A DNA stretch of 64,000 bases from contig NZ_FWWU01000001.1 of the NCBI RefSeq assembly GCF_900176165.1, forward strand, positions 109,570-173,569. The letters are read 5' to 3'. The stretch is from Deinococcus hopiensis KR-140 (GTDB lineage Bacteria > Deinococcota > Deinococci > Deinococcales > Deinococcaceae). How positions within the stretch are numbered: the stretch's first letter is position 1; each line of letters opens with the position of its first letter. This document shows, piece after piece, positions 8,657 to 17,021 of this stretch. A program made the position numbers and the translations under genes. The notes beneath the pieces were generated by a model. The model did no database searches. It was not told the DNA's origin and saw only the letters and a program-made list of their open reading frames with translations.

Positions 8657-8970
8657 CCTGCCCCTGCTGACCGGCGAGGTTGTCCACCACTTGGACGGCA
8701 ATTCGTTGAATGGCCCTGGAATGCCGTACAGGTTGAACGCGTCATGAACAGACAAAAGTTGCCACTCGCAGATCCGGCTGCATGATTTGACAAAGCCTGA
8801 ATACCAGCCTATATTGGAGAAATCAAGGCGGCCTCCGGGTCGCCTTCTTCGTTTGTTTCTCACCCTCACGGCTTGTCCGTATTGACAGCTATCTGAGCTG
8901 TCGAGCGAGGTGGCTCGCTTCTCCAGTGGGCCCTACCGGTTATGCACGCGCCCTCAGCATTGACGTTCAC

Positions 8971-9255
8971 TTAAAGTTCGTCGTCTTCGAACTCCTTGAG
9001 AACGCGCTGCAAGTACTTCACATTCGCGCTCAAGCGGGTGTTGAAGTCTTGCAATATTGACCCCATTTGATTTCGTTGCTCGATTGCTTCTTGACTTACA
9101 ACACGGCTGTGTTCCAGAGATTGGAAAATATCTGAGGTGGAGGGATCGATAAGCCCCAATGCGGGATGCTGCTCCAGGCGCTTCATCAGGTCCTGAAATT
9201 CAATGGTCAGGCGTTCCTGCTCCCGTGCCAACACGATCAATTCCTCAAGGTTCAT
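8971..9255 (-). CDS. Hypothetical coiled-coil protein
   Basis: This is a 94-residue, highly charged, almost entirely helical protein (NLEELIVLAREQERLTIEF... and ILQDFNTRLSANVKYLQRVL) with an acidic end EFEDDEL, most likely a coiled coil. The open frame continues upstream to 9552, and an ATG at 9333 is an alternative start, but the upstream part is less protein-like and crosses a promoter used by the other strand. No function recognised. It is alone on the minus strand between unrelated genes. Confidence 0.5.
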   Translation of the reverse strand: MNLEELIVLAREQERLTIEFQDLMKRLEQHPALGLIDPSTSDIFQSLEHSRVVSQEAIEQRNQMGSILQDFNTRLSANVKYLQRVLKEFEDDEL

Positions 9256-9530
9256 TCTCAAGAGTCTAGACGTTACAACCTCGGTGGTTTGCACCCGGCT
9301 GGATGAGTGTTGAGGTTTTAACTTCCCAGGCATACCCACAGCGGCTCGTAGCGGCTGGCGTACCACCTGAGGTATTCGACCCTTCCGAGTGGCCTTGACC
9401 TTCTGCCAGGCGAAGAGGGGTGAGAGAAGTTGCTCGGCTATAGCCTGGACTCCGTTACGCCGACAACTGGATCTAGGCCTTCCTGATACGTTCGTCGGTC
9501 GACTCGCAGGGTGTATCGCATCCTGCCCTC

Positions 9531-9559
9531 TTGCATTCTGTTGTTCAAACACCTAACAT
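9531..9559 (+). promoter_or_regulatory. Regulon promoter P0 with operator in the spacer
   Basis: TTGCAT (9531-9536), a 17-base spacer and TAACAT (9554-9559) form a near-consensus promoter. The spacer ends GTTGTTCAAACACC, matching the operator found at the same place in six other promoters of this region. A second, perfect palindrome AGGTGTTTAAACACCT lies downstream at 9705-9720. The first gene downstream is the binding protein at 9843, some 280 bases away. Confidence 0.6.
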
Positions 9560-9704
9560 CTGACCCAAGGGCACGAGGAAGCTTCTGGTACCTATCCAAG
9601 CCCAGGAGTCTATATAGCGGAGTTGCGCGAGCTTAAGTGTTCGCAATACAGCGGTATTTTTGTTGGGACATACCCCTTCCCCTAATCTTCTCCTGCTCAA
9701 CTTT

Positions 9705-9720
9705 AGGTGTTTAAACACCT
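9705..9720. promoter_or_regulatory. Perfect 16-base operator-like palindrome
   Basis: AGGTGTTTAAACACCT is self-complementary and resembles the GGTGTTACACC sites found downstream of promoters P1 to P3. It lies between promoter P0 and the substrate-binding protein gene. Confidence 0.55.
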
Positions 9721-9842
9721 TTAAGCATGACAAGGAGTTGTCCTGAAATCTCCCCTGACCAGCTACTCAGTTCACCGGCAAGACCTATATCCGTTGACCT
9801 AGCCGTCACCTACCATCCCTTTCCTCACTCCAGGAGACTGCA

Positions 9843-10928
9843 ATGACCCGCACTCTGATCCACCTCACGTCCATCCTTCTACTGAGCAGCACGGCCGCCC
9901 TCGCCCAAACGGCTTCCACCCTGGAACGTGACAGCGACAACCTGACCATTCCCGAGCTGTATCAGGCCGCCCTCAAGGAAGGGGGCACCCTTCAGGTGCT
10001 GGCCGGCGGCGACGAACTCAACCAGCAGGACGGCACCGTTCAGGCCTTCAAATCGGCCTTTCCTGGTGTAGACGTCAAGATCACGGTCGACCTCAGCAAG
10101 TACCACGAGGGACGAATCGACCAGCAGCTGGCGTCCAAGAACGTATACACCGACGTGGCCCTACTCCAGACGCTCCACGACTTCGACCGCTGGAAGTCCG
10201 AGGGTGCCCTGCTCCCCTACAAGCCCGTCGGCTGGGACCATATCGCCCCGAAGTTCAAGGACCCTGACGGTGCCTACACCGGGATGCTCATCTTCAGCTT
10301 CTCAAACATCTCAAACGTGGCCGCCACCCCCGCAGATCAAGCGCCCCTTGATGCCCTGGACTACCTCGATCCGAAATGGAAGGGCAAGATCGTCCTGGTC
10401 TACCCCAACGATGACGACGCGGTGCTGTACCAGTTCTACAAGATCATTCAGAAGCACGGCTGGACGTACATGAATCGGTTGCTGGCTCAGGACGTCCGCT
10501 GGGTGCGTGGCTCTGCCACGCCCATCAAGCCGCTGCTCCAGGAACCCGGAACGGTGACCTTTACCGCCGCTTTCCCCCTTCTCCCCCAACCCAACCTGCC
10601 CCTGCGCTTCAACGTTCCGCGTACGGATTCCTTCCTGACTTGGGCGCAGACAGCCGCCATTTTCAAAGATGCCCAGCATCCCGCGACAGCGAAACTGTTC
10701 CTGTCGTTCCTGCTCAGTAAGGAATTCCAGGCAAACGCTCCCTTCTGGCCTATCCGCGATGACGTTGCCACGCCCCAGGGTTGGAAGCCTCTGGCGGAAT
10801 ACAACACCGACCACACGGACTTCCAGGCCTTCATGCGTGACCGCGCCACCGTCGAACGCTTCCGCTTCCAGATCGAACGCTACATCGGCCCCGCCCAGGG
10901 TCCCTCCCCTCTGATCGACGGGCGTTAA
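9843..10928 (+). CDS. Periplasmic substrate-binding protein of an ABC transporter (iron-type family)
   Basis: This is a 361-residue protein with a signal peptide ending ALAQTA (about residue 22). The mature part begins with a helix and strand typical of family-1 binding proteins (LYQAALKEGGTLQVLAGG), continues with VDVKITVDLSKYHEGRI, and has hinge-region strands such as KGKIVLVYPNDDDAVLYQF, like AfuA/FutA-type ferric or similar ligand binders. No permease or ATPase gene is adjacent, so it is an orphan and may work with a transporter encoded elsewhere. GGAG precedes the ATG. Promoter P0 and the palindrome at 9705 suggest control with the quinone-stress genes. The ligand is not certain. Confidence 0.8.
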   Translation: MTRTLIHLTSILLLSSTAALAQTASTLERDSDNLTIPELYQAALKEGGTLQVLAGGDELNQQDGTVQAFKSAFPGVDVKITVDLSKYHEGRIDQQLASKNVYTDVALLQTLHDFDRWKSEGALLPYKPVGWDHIAPKFKDPDGAYTGMLIFSFSNISNVAATPADQAPLDALDYLDPKWKGKIVLVYPNDDDAVLYQFYKIIQKHGWTYMNRLLAQDVRWVRGSATPIKPLLQEPGTVTFTAAFPLLPQPNLPLRFNVPRTDSFLTWAQTAAIFKDAQHPATAKLFLSFLLSKEFQANAPFWPIRDDVATPQGWKPLAEYNTDHTDFQAFMRDRATVERFRFQIERYIGPAQGPSPLIDGR

Positions 10929-11023
10929 TTCAGCAGGGCCGTGCGGCACGTACGCCGCGCGGCCCTCCTTCACGCGTTGATATCCGCGAAGCTCTCCTTC
11001 CCGGTACGTTAAAACGATTGAAC

Positions 11024-11554
11024 ATGACGCCCCCCGAACCCAACGCAGTGAAGCAAGCCGACCGCCTCGTCGGCCCGTTCCGTTTCGTCGCGGTGCTGGG
11101 GGTACTGTCCAGCATTACCCTCTCAACGCTCCTGTTCCTGTCTGCCGCCGTACGTGTCTTTCGTCTGGCCGCACAGGAACTCAACCATCTGGGCGAGGAG
11201 GAATCGCTGCACACCCTGGTCCTGGCGGCCGTCGAACAGGCCGACATCCTGTTGATCGCCACCGCCCTGCTGATCGTGGGGTTCGGCTTATACGGCCTGT
11301 TCGTGAATGCCATCGCCAATCTGCCCCACTGGTTACGCATCTCCAGCGTCGACGAACTCAAAAGCAAACTGCTTGGCGTGGTGGTCGTTGCCCTGGCCGT
11401 GCGCTTCTTCGCGGTGGCCTACGAGCGCTCGGACTCCAGCGACCTGCTGGTGCTCGGCGAAGCCATCGGGGTGGTCGTGCTGGCGCTGGCTGCTTTTAGC
11501 TTCGCTCACACCGCCATCCACGGCTCATCCCACCGGGACGGGCAAGAAGAGTGA
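11024..11554 (+). CDS. YqhA/UPF0114 family membrane protein
   Basis: This is a 176-residue protein with four hydrophobic segments (about residues 20-42, 65-90, 110-130 and 140-160). The segment DELKSKLLGVVVVALAVRFF is the characteristic UPF0114/YqhA signature. Function in the family is not established. The ATG at 11024 lacks a Shine-Dalgarno but has TACGTT about 14 bases upstream. It follows the binding-protein gene by about 95 bases and precedes the DUF3105 gene on the same strand, but the three need not be one operon. Confidence 0.8.
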   Translation: MTPPEPNAVKQADRLVGPFRFVAVLGVLSSITLSTLLFLSAAVRVFRLAAQELNHLGEEESLHTLVLAAVEQADILLIATALLIVGFGLYGLFVNAIANLPHWLRISSVDELKSKLLGVVVVALAVRFFAVAYERSDSSDLLVLGEAIGVVVLALAAFSFAHTAIHGSSHRDGQEE

Positions 11555-11642
11555 GCCTGGCCCCTCAGGCGTGACGTCCCACAGAACCTAACGGGAAGTG
11601 GGCCTCCAGCTCCAACGCGCCCCATTCTCTTTGAGGTTCTCT

Positions 11643-12242
11643 ATGAGTCCATCCAACAAAAAATCCAATCGTCAATCCTCCAAAAACAAAACCAACAGGG
11701 AGAAACTCGCTGCTGCTCAACGCCAGGCGAAGATTCGTGCGGCCGCGGTCGTTGGCGGCCTTCTCGCCGTCGTGGTGGGCGGCACGGTCGCCTGGACCGC
11801 CGTCAACCGCCTCGACGGCGTCACCAGCTACCGCTATCTGGGCTCCGTTCACCAGACGGAGCCTGTGAAGTACGCTGAATCTCCCCCGGTAGGTGGGCCG
11901 CACAACCCGACCTGGCTGAACTGTGGGGTCTACACCAAGCCCGTTGAGGACGATCTCGCCGTCCACTCTTTGGAGCACGGCGCCGTATGGATCACCTACC
12001 GGGCGGACCTCCCAGAAGCGCAACGACGCACCCTGGAGCAATTGGTGGACGGCCGGACGTATACGCTGCTCTCACCCTACCCAGGCCTCAAGGAAGCGGT
12101 GGTGATCAGCGCGTGGAACCGACAATTGCGGGCCTCAGATGCGAATGACCCACGCCTCGCGAAGTTCCTGGCGAAGTTCGAGCAAGGCACGCAGGCACCT
12201 GAGCGCGGTGCGCCTTGTAGCGGTGGGGTCACCGGCGCGTAA
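11643..12242 (+). CDS. DUF3105 family membrane-anchored protein
   Basis: This is a 199-residue protein. A very basic N-terminus (SNKKSNRQSSKNKTNREK) precedes one transmembrane helix (about 33-53, AAAVVGGLLAVVVGGTVAW). The outside domain carries the DUF3105 hallmarks: the N-terminal PPVGGPHNPTW segment and HSLEHGAVWITY with conserved histidines. It ends with a cysteine-containing tail. The function of the family is unknown; the histidines hint at metal binding. ATG 11643 follows GAGGT. It is convergent with the QorB-like gene, with a hairpin between them. Confidence 0.85.
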   Translation: MSPSNKKSNRQSSKNKTNREKLAAAQRQAKIRAAAVVGGLLAVVVGGTVAWTAVNRLDGVTSYRYLGSVHQTEPVKYAESPPVGGPHNPTWLNCGVYTKPVEDDLAVHSLEHGAVWITYRADLPEAQRRTLEQLVDGRTYTLLSPYPGLKEAVVISAWNRQLRASDANDPRLAKFLAKFEQGTQAPERGAPCSGGVTGA

Positions 12243-12329
12243 GCCTCCTGAAACGCGGTGTGTCCCCCGCCTTCGTGGTCGTACTGGGGGAGCGCACCGC
12301 GCATGTCGCATCAACCGAAGAGCTACGAA

Positions 12330-12359
12330 GAACCGCACCTTGTTCTGCAGGTGCGGTTC
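12330..12359. terminator. Hairpin between convergent genes
   Basis: GAACCGCACCT (12330-12340) and AGGTGCGGTTC (12349-12359) form a perfect 11-base stem with an 8-base loop. It sits between the DUF3105 gene and the oppositely oriented reductase and could serve both. There is no strong T-run. Confidence 0.6.
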
Positions 12360-12386
12360 AATGCGCTTGTGGCGTTCGAGCTCGCG

Positions 12387-13244
12387 TTACGCGTCCAGGG
12401 CTGCTTTGAGCGCGTTGGCGAGGGACGTGGTGGGGCGGCCAATCAGGCGGCGCAGATCACCGCTGTTCGTGGCGAGGTCTCCCCGAGCGATGCCGGTGTC
12501 CGAGTCGGCCAGGATGCCGGCCATGCCCTCAGGAACGCCGAAGCCCACCAGGGTTCGGCTGTACTCCTCCGCGGGGAGGTTGTGGTACGTGACGGTCTTT
12601 CCGCTTTGACGACTGAGTTCTGCCGCGAGGTCTGTCATGGTGATGACTTCGTCCCCACCGAGCTCGTACGTCTTGTGCTCGTGGCCTTCGGTTGTCAGGA
12701 CAGCGGCAGCAGCCTCCGCGTAATCCTGACGGGTGGCCGGTGTGAAGTGCCCGTCGCCCGCCGCACCGAGGATCGCACCCTGCTCCAGGGTCTGCGCGAG
12801 GGTGCCGGTGTAGTTCTCGGTGTACCAGCCGTTGCGCAGGAACGTGTACGGCAGGCCAGACTCCCGGATGATGACTTCCGTGGCGTTGTGGTCACCGGCC
12901 AGCAGCATCGGGGTGCGGTCGGCACCCAGAATGCTGGTGTAGGCGAGGAGACGCACACCAGCCGATTTGGCCGCTTCCACGACGTTGCGGTGCTGACCAG
13001 CGCGGTCATGGAAGTCGCTGGTCGAGACCAGGAGGAGTTTCTCAACGCCCTGAAGCGCCGCAGTGAGGCTTTCAGGCTGGTGGTAGTCGGCCTGGCGAAC
13101 CTGAATCCCCTGAGCGGCAAGGTCTGCAGCTTTCTCAGGGTTGCGCACGAGGGCGACGAGGTTGCTCGCGGGAACGCCCCGTTGAAGGAGAGCTTGGAGG
13201 GTGAGGCGGCCGAGATGGCCGGTGGCGCCGGTGACAGCAATCAT
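12387..13244 (-). CDS. NAD(P)H:quinone reductase, NmrA/QorB family
   Basis: This is a 285-residue Rossmann protein of the atypical SDR group. The N-terminal GATGHLG is the dinucleotide-binding glycine motif. LVALVRNPEKAADLAAQGIQ and YTSILGAD match QorB/YtfG-type quinone oxidoreductases, and LLVSTSD and FLRNGWYTENY are also typical. These enzymes reduce quinones with NADPH. It starts 15 bases after the stop of the MarR gene, with a GGAG just before its ATG, so it is the second gene of a MarR-reductase operon. That link to a repressor, next to DoxX and dioxygenase genes, supports a role in quinone stress. Substrate is inferred. Confidence 0.8.
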   Translation of the reverse strand: MIAVTGATGHLGRLTLQALLQRGVPASNLVALVRNPEKAADLAAQGIQVRQADYHQPESLTAALQGVEKLLLVSTSDFHDRAGQHRNVVEAAKSAGVRLLAYTSILGADRTPMLLAGDHNATEVIIRESGLPYTFLRNGWYTENYTGTLAQTLEQGAILGAAGDGHFTPATRQDYAEAAAAVLTTEGHEHKTYELGGDEVITMTDLAAELSRQSGKTVTYHNLPAEEYSRTLVGFGVPEGMAGILADSDTGIARGDLATNSGDLRRLIGRPTTSLANALKAALDA

Positions 13245-13259
13245 GGTGGACTCCTGGGG

Positions 13260-13745
13260 TCAGTCCGCGGCAACGGCAGAGGTAATGCGTTCGCGGATCT
13301 GGGTGAGGGTTTCGATCAGGGTGTGCAACTGCCCTGCGGTGAGGTGACCGAAGTGGGCGTGCTGCATGTCAGCGTTGGGCTTGTCGAGAGCGTCGACCAG
13401 GGCGCGGCCCTTTTCGGTGATGACCGTGGGGACGCAGCGGCGGTCGGTGGTGCTGCGCTGTCGGTGCACCAGGCCGGCGGCTTCCATACGGTCAAGCAGC
13501 CGGGTGATGTCCGGCGCACGGCTGATCATTCGCTCACCGATTTCGTTGCGGCCGAGGCCCTCGTCGCCCGCACCCCGGAGGATGCGCAGGACGTTGTACT
13601 GGCTGGGCGTAAGGCCGTGGTCGCGAAGGAAGGCAACGCTCTGATCTTCGAGGAGACTCATGGTGCGGGCAAGGTTAAGCGCGGCTTCCTCCTCCAAACT
13701 TCGGAAGGGGCGGCGTTGCTGAAGTTCGTCTTGGAGAGGGCTCAT
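13260..13745 (-). CDS. MarR family repressor, likely regulator of the quinone-stress genes
   Basis: This is a 161-residue winged-helix protein. GLTPSQYNVLRIL, LGRNEIGERMIS and DITRLLDRMEAAGLVHRQRS are the MarR recognition region, followed by the wing DRRCVPTVITEKG. Its only cysteine, Cys104, lies in the wing, a place where oxidation or quinone modification could affect DNA binding; that is inference. The ATG at 13745 lies seven bases after a TATAAT box, so the mRNA is probably leaderless. The operator in its own promoter recurs in six other promoters of this region, which makes it the best candidate master regulator. It is co-transcribed with the QorB-like gene. Confidence 0.85.
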   Translation of the reverse strand: MSPLQDELQQRRPFRSLEEEAALNLARTMSLLEDQSVAFLRDHGLTPSQYNVLRILRGAGDEGLGRNEIGERMISRAPDITRLLDRMEAAGLVHRQRSTTDRRCVPTVITEKGRALVDALDKPNADMQHAHFGHLTAGQLHTLIETLTQIRERITSAVAAD

Positions 13746-13752
13746 ACCATAA

Positions 13753-13781
13753 ATTATATATGTTACAACACCAATTGTCAA
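13753..13781 (-). promoter_or_regulatory. marR promoter with operator in the spacer
   Basis: On the minus strand TTGACA (13776-13781), a 17-base spacer and TATAAT (13753-13758) give a full-consensus promoter. The spacer contains GGTGTTGTAACAT. The start codon of the MarR gene begins seven bases after the -10, so the transcript starts at or near the ATG. Autorepression is the expected outcome. Confidence 0.8.
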
Positions 13782-13787
13782 AACGGA

Positions 13788-13814
13788 AAGGGGGTGGGCC
13801 AAGCCCACCCCCTT
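13788..13814 (-). terminator. Terminator of the FMN reductase gene
   Basis: AAGGGGGTGGGC (13788-13799) and GCCCACCCCCTT (13803-13814) form a perfect 12-base stem with a 3-base loop. It lies just after the stop of the reductase gene and before the marR promoter, insulating the two units. Confidence 0.75.
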
Positions 13815-13822
13815 CGTCTCCC

Positions 13823-14413
13823 TTATGCGCCCGCGACAGTCGCTTCGCGCGCGGTCTTCAGCGCCTTGGTCCACCAGGCGAGCTCTTCAAGCAAGGCCTG
13901 CACGCTGGGCTGGATGTGAGCCATGTCTTCCAGGGCTGCACCCTGCTGCCACGCACCGAAGAAATCTGCACCCATGATGTGCACGCCGCTCCGGATAGGC
14001 GCCATCTGAAGTTCGACGGCGATCTGGCGCAACTGCTCGATGGCGCGGGCTGCACCGACGGAGCCGTAACCGACGAACGCTGCGGGCTTCTTGTTCCACT
14101 CGGGGTAGGCGTAGTCCAGGGCGTTCTTCAGCACGCCGGTCGGCGCATGGTTGTACTCGGCGGTGATGAAGACGTAGCCGTCGAATTCGGCGAGTTTCTG
14201 CTGCCACTGAACACCAATGGGGTTCTGGGTAGGGGCCCAGGCATTGGAGGCGACCTCATCGAAGAAGGGCAGGGGAAAATCGCGCAGGTCAACAATCTCG
14301 AAGTCGAGGTCGGTGCGCTGGGAAGCGATGTTGTAGAACCACTGGGTGGGCTTGTCAGCGAAGCGGGTGGCGCGGGTGCTGCTGATGATGATCGCGATCT
14401 TGGGGTTCGTCAT
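13823..14413 (-). CDS. NADPH-dependent FMN reductase (flavodoxin-like quinone/azo reductase)
   Basis: This is a 196-residue flavodoxin-fold enzyme. ISSTRATRFADKPTQWF is the phosphate-binding loop that grips FMN, FDFEIVDLRDFPLPFF-like sequence follows, and ITAEYNHAPTGVLKNALDY is the signature of the family. GYGSVGAARAIEQLR completes the cofactor site. Such enzymes reduce quinones, azo dyes or chromate with NADPH. I chose the ATG at 14413 because CAGGAG precedes it; the frame extends to 14509, where another MTNPK start occurs. It has its own regulated promoter at 14572-14600, with the operator shared by the cluster, so it belongs to the same regulon. Confidence 0.85.
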   Translation of the reverse strand: MTNPKIAIIISSTRATRFADKPTQWFYNIASQRTDLDFEIVDLRDFPLPFFDEVASNAWAPTQNPIGVQWQQKLAEFDGYVFITAEYNHAPTGVLKNALDYAYPEWNKKPAAFVGYGSVGAARAIEQLRQIAVELQMAPIRSGVHIMGADFFGAWQQGAALEDMAHIQPSVQALLEELAWWTKALKTAREATVAGA

Positions 14414-14571
14414 GATGGACTCCTGTACAGAAGGAATAGCGGGCGAAGTCGGTCGGGGGTAGAGCTGAGACAAAAGGCGTTGGAGGAAATTGGGCTTGGG
14501 GTTGGTCATGGAGACTCTATTCGTTGGAGCAGATGGGCACGTGCAGCGTCCGCTGTTCTTCCGGTGGTGTG

Positions 14572-14600
14572 ACTTTAGGTGTTATTACTCCGAATGTCAA
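14572..14600 (-). promoter_or_regulatory. FMN reductase promoter with operator in the spacer
   Basis: On the minus strand TTGACA (14595-14600), a 17-base spacer and TAAAGT (14572-14577) form the promoter. The spacer ends GGAGTAATAACACC, in register with the operator of the other promoters but the weakest match among them. The leader to ATG 14413 is about 150 bases. Confidence 0.65.
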
Positions 14601-14843
14601 CTCTCCCAACAGAACGAGCAAAAAGCCGCCGCCTGTGGCATGCTCCCAAAGACAGTAGGAGTGCCTCTCCAGCAAGACCTTTCAAAGAACGGCTCGCCCC
14701 CCTACAGAACACGAATTTGGCCGAACGCCTCTTCCCAATTATTCAATCTCGCTTGCTCTCTCACGTAAGAATCAGGGGGTTACGGTTGGCGCACTCTTTA
14801 TGCTTACTGGACACTCACCGCTTATCACCCCTCTGCCACCCCC

Positions 14844-14872
14844 TTGCATTTTAATGTTTGGACACCTAATAT
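14844..14872 (+). promoter_or_regulatory. Regulon promoter P1, upstream of the first DoxX gene
   Basis: TTGCAT (14844-14849), a 17-base spacer ending AATGTTTGGACACC, and TAATAT (14867-14872). A second operator-like site GTGTTACACCACCTA lies at 14988-15002, after a TATATAT box, and a weaker GGTGTAGCACCACC lies near 14930. The layout repeats at 18359 and 20903. Confidence 0.7.
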
Positions 14873-15073
14873 GTAGGACATGAGCGCCCTCCGCCGTATT
14901 GGAGGACGCCATGACTCCACGAGGAGCAGGTGTAGCACCACCCAGAAGCTTGACCATAGCCTCGCATACTAAACTTCTGCTATATATGTGTTACACCACC
15001 TACGAGCATCACAGGTAAATTCCGCCACATTCTCTACCATTGTCCCACCCACGACCTCACCCAGGAGACCACC

Positions 15074-15496
15074 ATGACCACGATCAACAGCACCCCCGTC
15101 CGTTCCAGCAAGGCCCTCAACATCACCCTCTGGGTCCTGCAAGTCCTCCTCGCCGCCGCCTTCCTGATGACCGGCCTGATGAAGCTCGCCATGCCCCTCA
15201 CCCAGGTCGCCCAGAGCCTGCCCTGGGTCAACGACGTCCCCGCCGCTCTCGTGCGCTTCATCGGCCTCGCGGAGTTCGCTGGTGCCCTGGGTCTGATCCT
15301 GCCCGCGGCCACCCGCATCCGGCCCAACCTCACGCCCCTGGCGGCCCTCGGCCTGGTGGCCGTACTCGTCCTCGCCGCTGCGTTCCACGTCAGCCGCGGC
15401 GAAGCCATGATGGTGCCCATGAACCTGATCCTGGCCGCCCTCGCTGGCGTCGTGGCCTGGGGCCGCACCCGCAAGGCCCCTATCCAGTCCCGCTAA
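15074..15496 (+). CDS. DoxX family membrane protein, copy 1
   Basis: This is a 140-residue protein with four transmembrane helices (about 18-38, 64-82, 89-108 and 112-130). LWVLQVLLAAAFLMTGLMKL is the usual DoxX opening and LVRFIGLAEFAGALGLILPA its second signature. DoxX relatives (CatD, MhqP) accompany ring-cleavage dioxygenases in quinone-stress operons; their biochemical role is unclear. CAGGAG precedes the ATG. The gene is almost identical at DNA level to the one at 21208, which differs by a three-residue insertion (QAS) and a few silent changes. It stands alone behind promoter P1 and ends at a strong hairpin. Confidence 0.9.
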   Translation: MTTINSTPVRSSKALNITLWVLQVLLAAAFLMTGLMKLAMPLTQVAQSLPWVNDVPAALVRFIGLAEFAGALGLILPAATRIRPNLTPLAALGLVAVLVLAAAFHVSRGEAMMVPMNLILAALAGVVAWGRTRKAPIQSR

Positions 15497-15547
15497 GCCC
15501 GTCAGGAGCAGGAGAACAAGAGCACGTTCCCGCTGCTACCTCTGACC

Positions 15548-15594
15548 GGAAACGTCCCCCACTTTTCAGAAGCTTGAAGATGGGGGACGTTTCC
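15548..15594 (+). terminator. Terminator after DoxX copy 1
   Basis: GGAAACGTCCCCCA (15548-15561) and TGGGGGACGTTTCC (15581-15594) form a perfect 14-base stem with a 19-base loop, 50 bases after the DoxX stop. Confidence 0.65.
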
Positions 15595-15814
15595 CGTTTC
15601 CCAGGAATGGAAAACGTGAGCGATATACCCGTGGTTCCCCTCACGCAGCTCAATCCCGCGTGGCCTTCTCTTCGCCTTCCTGAAACTTTTTCGGCTACCC
15701 ACGCAATACCCTATGGCACCCTCCACGCAGAACCTTCGCCTGCGCGCCGTGACAAGTTTGCCGAATTGGCGTACGGGTGTCAGGGATTGGGGGAGCCGGT
15801 GGTAGCCTCTGCCC

Positions 15815-16549
15815 ATGGCCGAGCCAATCAAGGTGAGTGAACACGTTTACGCCCTGCCCATCGATGCGGTCATGATGGGCACGCCGACCACCATCTTTCC
15901 AGCCCTGATCCTGGACGAGACCCATGGGGCCACGCTGGTGGACACCGGGATTCCAGGGATGGAAGGCCTGTTCCAGGCAGCGCTGCAAACCTTGAGCCTC
16001 AGCTGGACCGATGTGAAGCGGATTATCGTGACGCATCACGATCTCGACCACATCGGCTCCCTGCCGGCCATCGTCGCGGCCACGGGCGCTGAAGTGCTGG
16101 CCCTGGAGACCGAGGTGCCGTACATCCAGGGGGAGAAACCGGGTCAGAAGCAGCCTTCCCCGGAAATGATCGCCAGTATGCCTCCTGAAATGCAGGCCGT
16201 TTTCGCCAACCCACCGAAGGCCCACGTCACTCAAGTGCTGCACGATGACGAGGTGCTTGACCTTGCCGGCGGCGTGAAGGTCATCGCCACTCCTGGGCAT
16301 ACGGTGGGCCACCTGAGCTTGTATGTTCAGCAGGACGGCGTATTGATCACCGGAGATGCGATGACCAGTGCTGGCGGGCAGCTGAACGGACCAGCGGCAC
16401 GCATGACGCCGGACATGGGCGAAGCGCACAGGAGCGTGCAGAAACTGGCCCAAGAGTCGGCGAGGGCGGTGCTGACCTACCACGGTGGACTGGTATTGGA
16501 AGATGCCGCGGCGCAACTCGTGCGGGTGGCAGCAGAGGCGAACAGCTAG
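15815..16549 (+). CDS. Metallo-beta-lactamase fold hydrolase
   Basis: This is a 244-residue cytosolic protein. THHDLDHIG (about residues 72-80) is the zinc-binding HxHxDH-type motif in its HHDLDHIG form. Further ligands are in ATPGHTVGHLSLY and the GDAM aspartate. It belongs to the glyoxalase-II-like branch of the MBL family; the substrate (a thioester or ester) cannot be read from sequence. The start follows TAGCCT with no Shine-Dalgarno, so it may be leaderless. None of the regulon operator sites precedes it, so its membership in the quinone cluster is by neighbourhood only. Confidence 0.85.
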   Translation: MAEPIKVSEHVYALPIDAVMMGTPTTIFPALILDETHGATLVDTGIPGMEGLFQAALQTLSLSWTDVKRIIVTHHDLDHIGSLPAIVAATGAEVLALETEVPYIQGEKPGQKQPSPEMIASMPPEMQAVFANPPKAHVTQVLHDDEVLDLAGGVKVIATPGHTVGHLSLYVQQDGVLITGDAMTSAGGQLNGPAARMTPDMGEAHRSVQKLAQESARAVLTYHGGLVLEDAAAQLVRVAAEANS

Positions 16550-16570
16550 GACCTGAGCTCAGACGGCTCA

Positions 16571-16607
16571 AGGACGGTCAGCCCAACTCCCCTGGGCTGG
16601 CCGTCCT
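16571..16607 (+). terminator. Terminator after the MBL gene
   Basis: AGGACGGTCAGCCCA (16571-16585) pairs with TGGGCTGGCCGTCCT (16593-16607), a 15-base stem with one G-T wobble and a 7-base loop, 21 bases after the stop. Confidence 0.7.
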
Positions 16608-16616
16608 CGTGGGAGA

Positions 16617-16868
16617 TCAATCAACGGCAGGACCAGACGCCTGGGTCTTCTTGACTGTAGAGGCATAGGAGAGTGTGGCAGGCCTGTCACCATATAGACC
16701 ACATTGACTCCAGCGGTGAGCCTGGAAGGCCAAGGACGGGTCACAACCGCGCGTCCTCACCCTGCTTGAGCGGCGTTTGCTTTGGGTCAAGCCGTTCCAC
16801 CCCTTCAAGACCAGGAGGGTCAATCCACCTGAAGCGGCGGTGAGAAAGAGAGGCCTGGCCAGACTCAA
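16617..16868 (-). CDS. Possible small protein or fragment after the cytochrome remnant
   Basis: This is an 83-codon frame opening with a hydrophobic stretch (LARPLFLTAASGGLTLLVLKGWN) after GTAAGGACAG and a TTG start. The remainder is Arg/Ser-rich and not convincing, which suggests a truncated or frameshifted secreted protein. It could be a third member of the decayed minus-strand cluster that begins at 17467. Confidence 0.25.
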   Translation of the reverse strand: MSLARPLFLTAASGGLTLLVLKGWNGLTQSKRRSSRVRTRGCDPSLAFQAHRWSQCGLYGDRPATLSYASTVKKTQASGPAVD

Positions 16869-16874
16869 CTGTCC

Positions 16875-17021
16875 TTACGGTTCCATTCCAGCGTGCCCTT
16901 CTCGCGTTGTCAGCACGGCGCGACTTGCATCTGCCAGTGGCAGGTGGCCCAGTCCCAAGATCAGCAGTGTGGTCACCAGCCTCGCGAACAGCAGGATCAG
17001 TTCAGGATTCCTGCCGTTCAT
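16875..17021 (-). CDS. Possible 48-residue single-helix membrane peptide
   Basis: The frame starts at an ATG overlapping the stop of the decayed cytochrome gene. It encodes one hydrophobic helix (ELILLFARLVTTLLILGLGHL) and a short polar tail. The tight overlap suggests it was once co-translated with that gene. Small size and a decayed context make it uncertain. Confidence 0.3.
   Translation of the reverse strand: MNGRNPELILLFARLVTTLLILGLGHLPLADASRAVLTTREGHAGMEP

Noticed and set aside
9545..9733. A 62-codon minus-strand frame near 9.6 kb
   Set aside because: It overlaps promoter P0 and the palindromic operator and is better explained as regulatory DNA.
12258..13919. A 553-codon plus-strand open frame
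   Set aside because: It runs antisense across the QorB-like and MarR genes, which have clear motifs and promoters on the minus strand. It is a GC-skew shadow frame.
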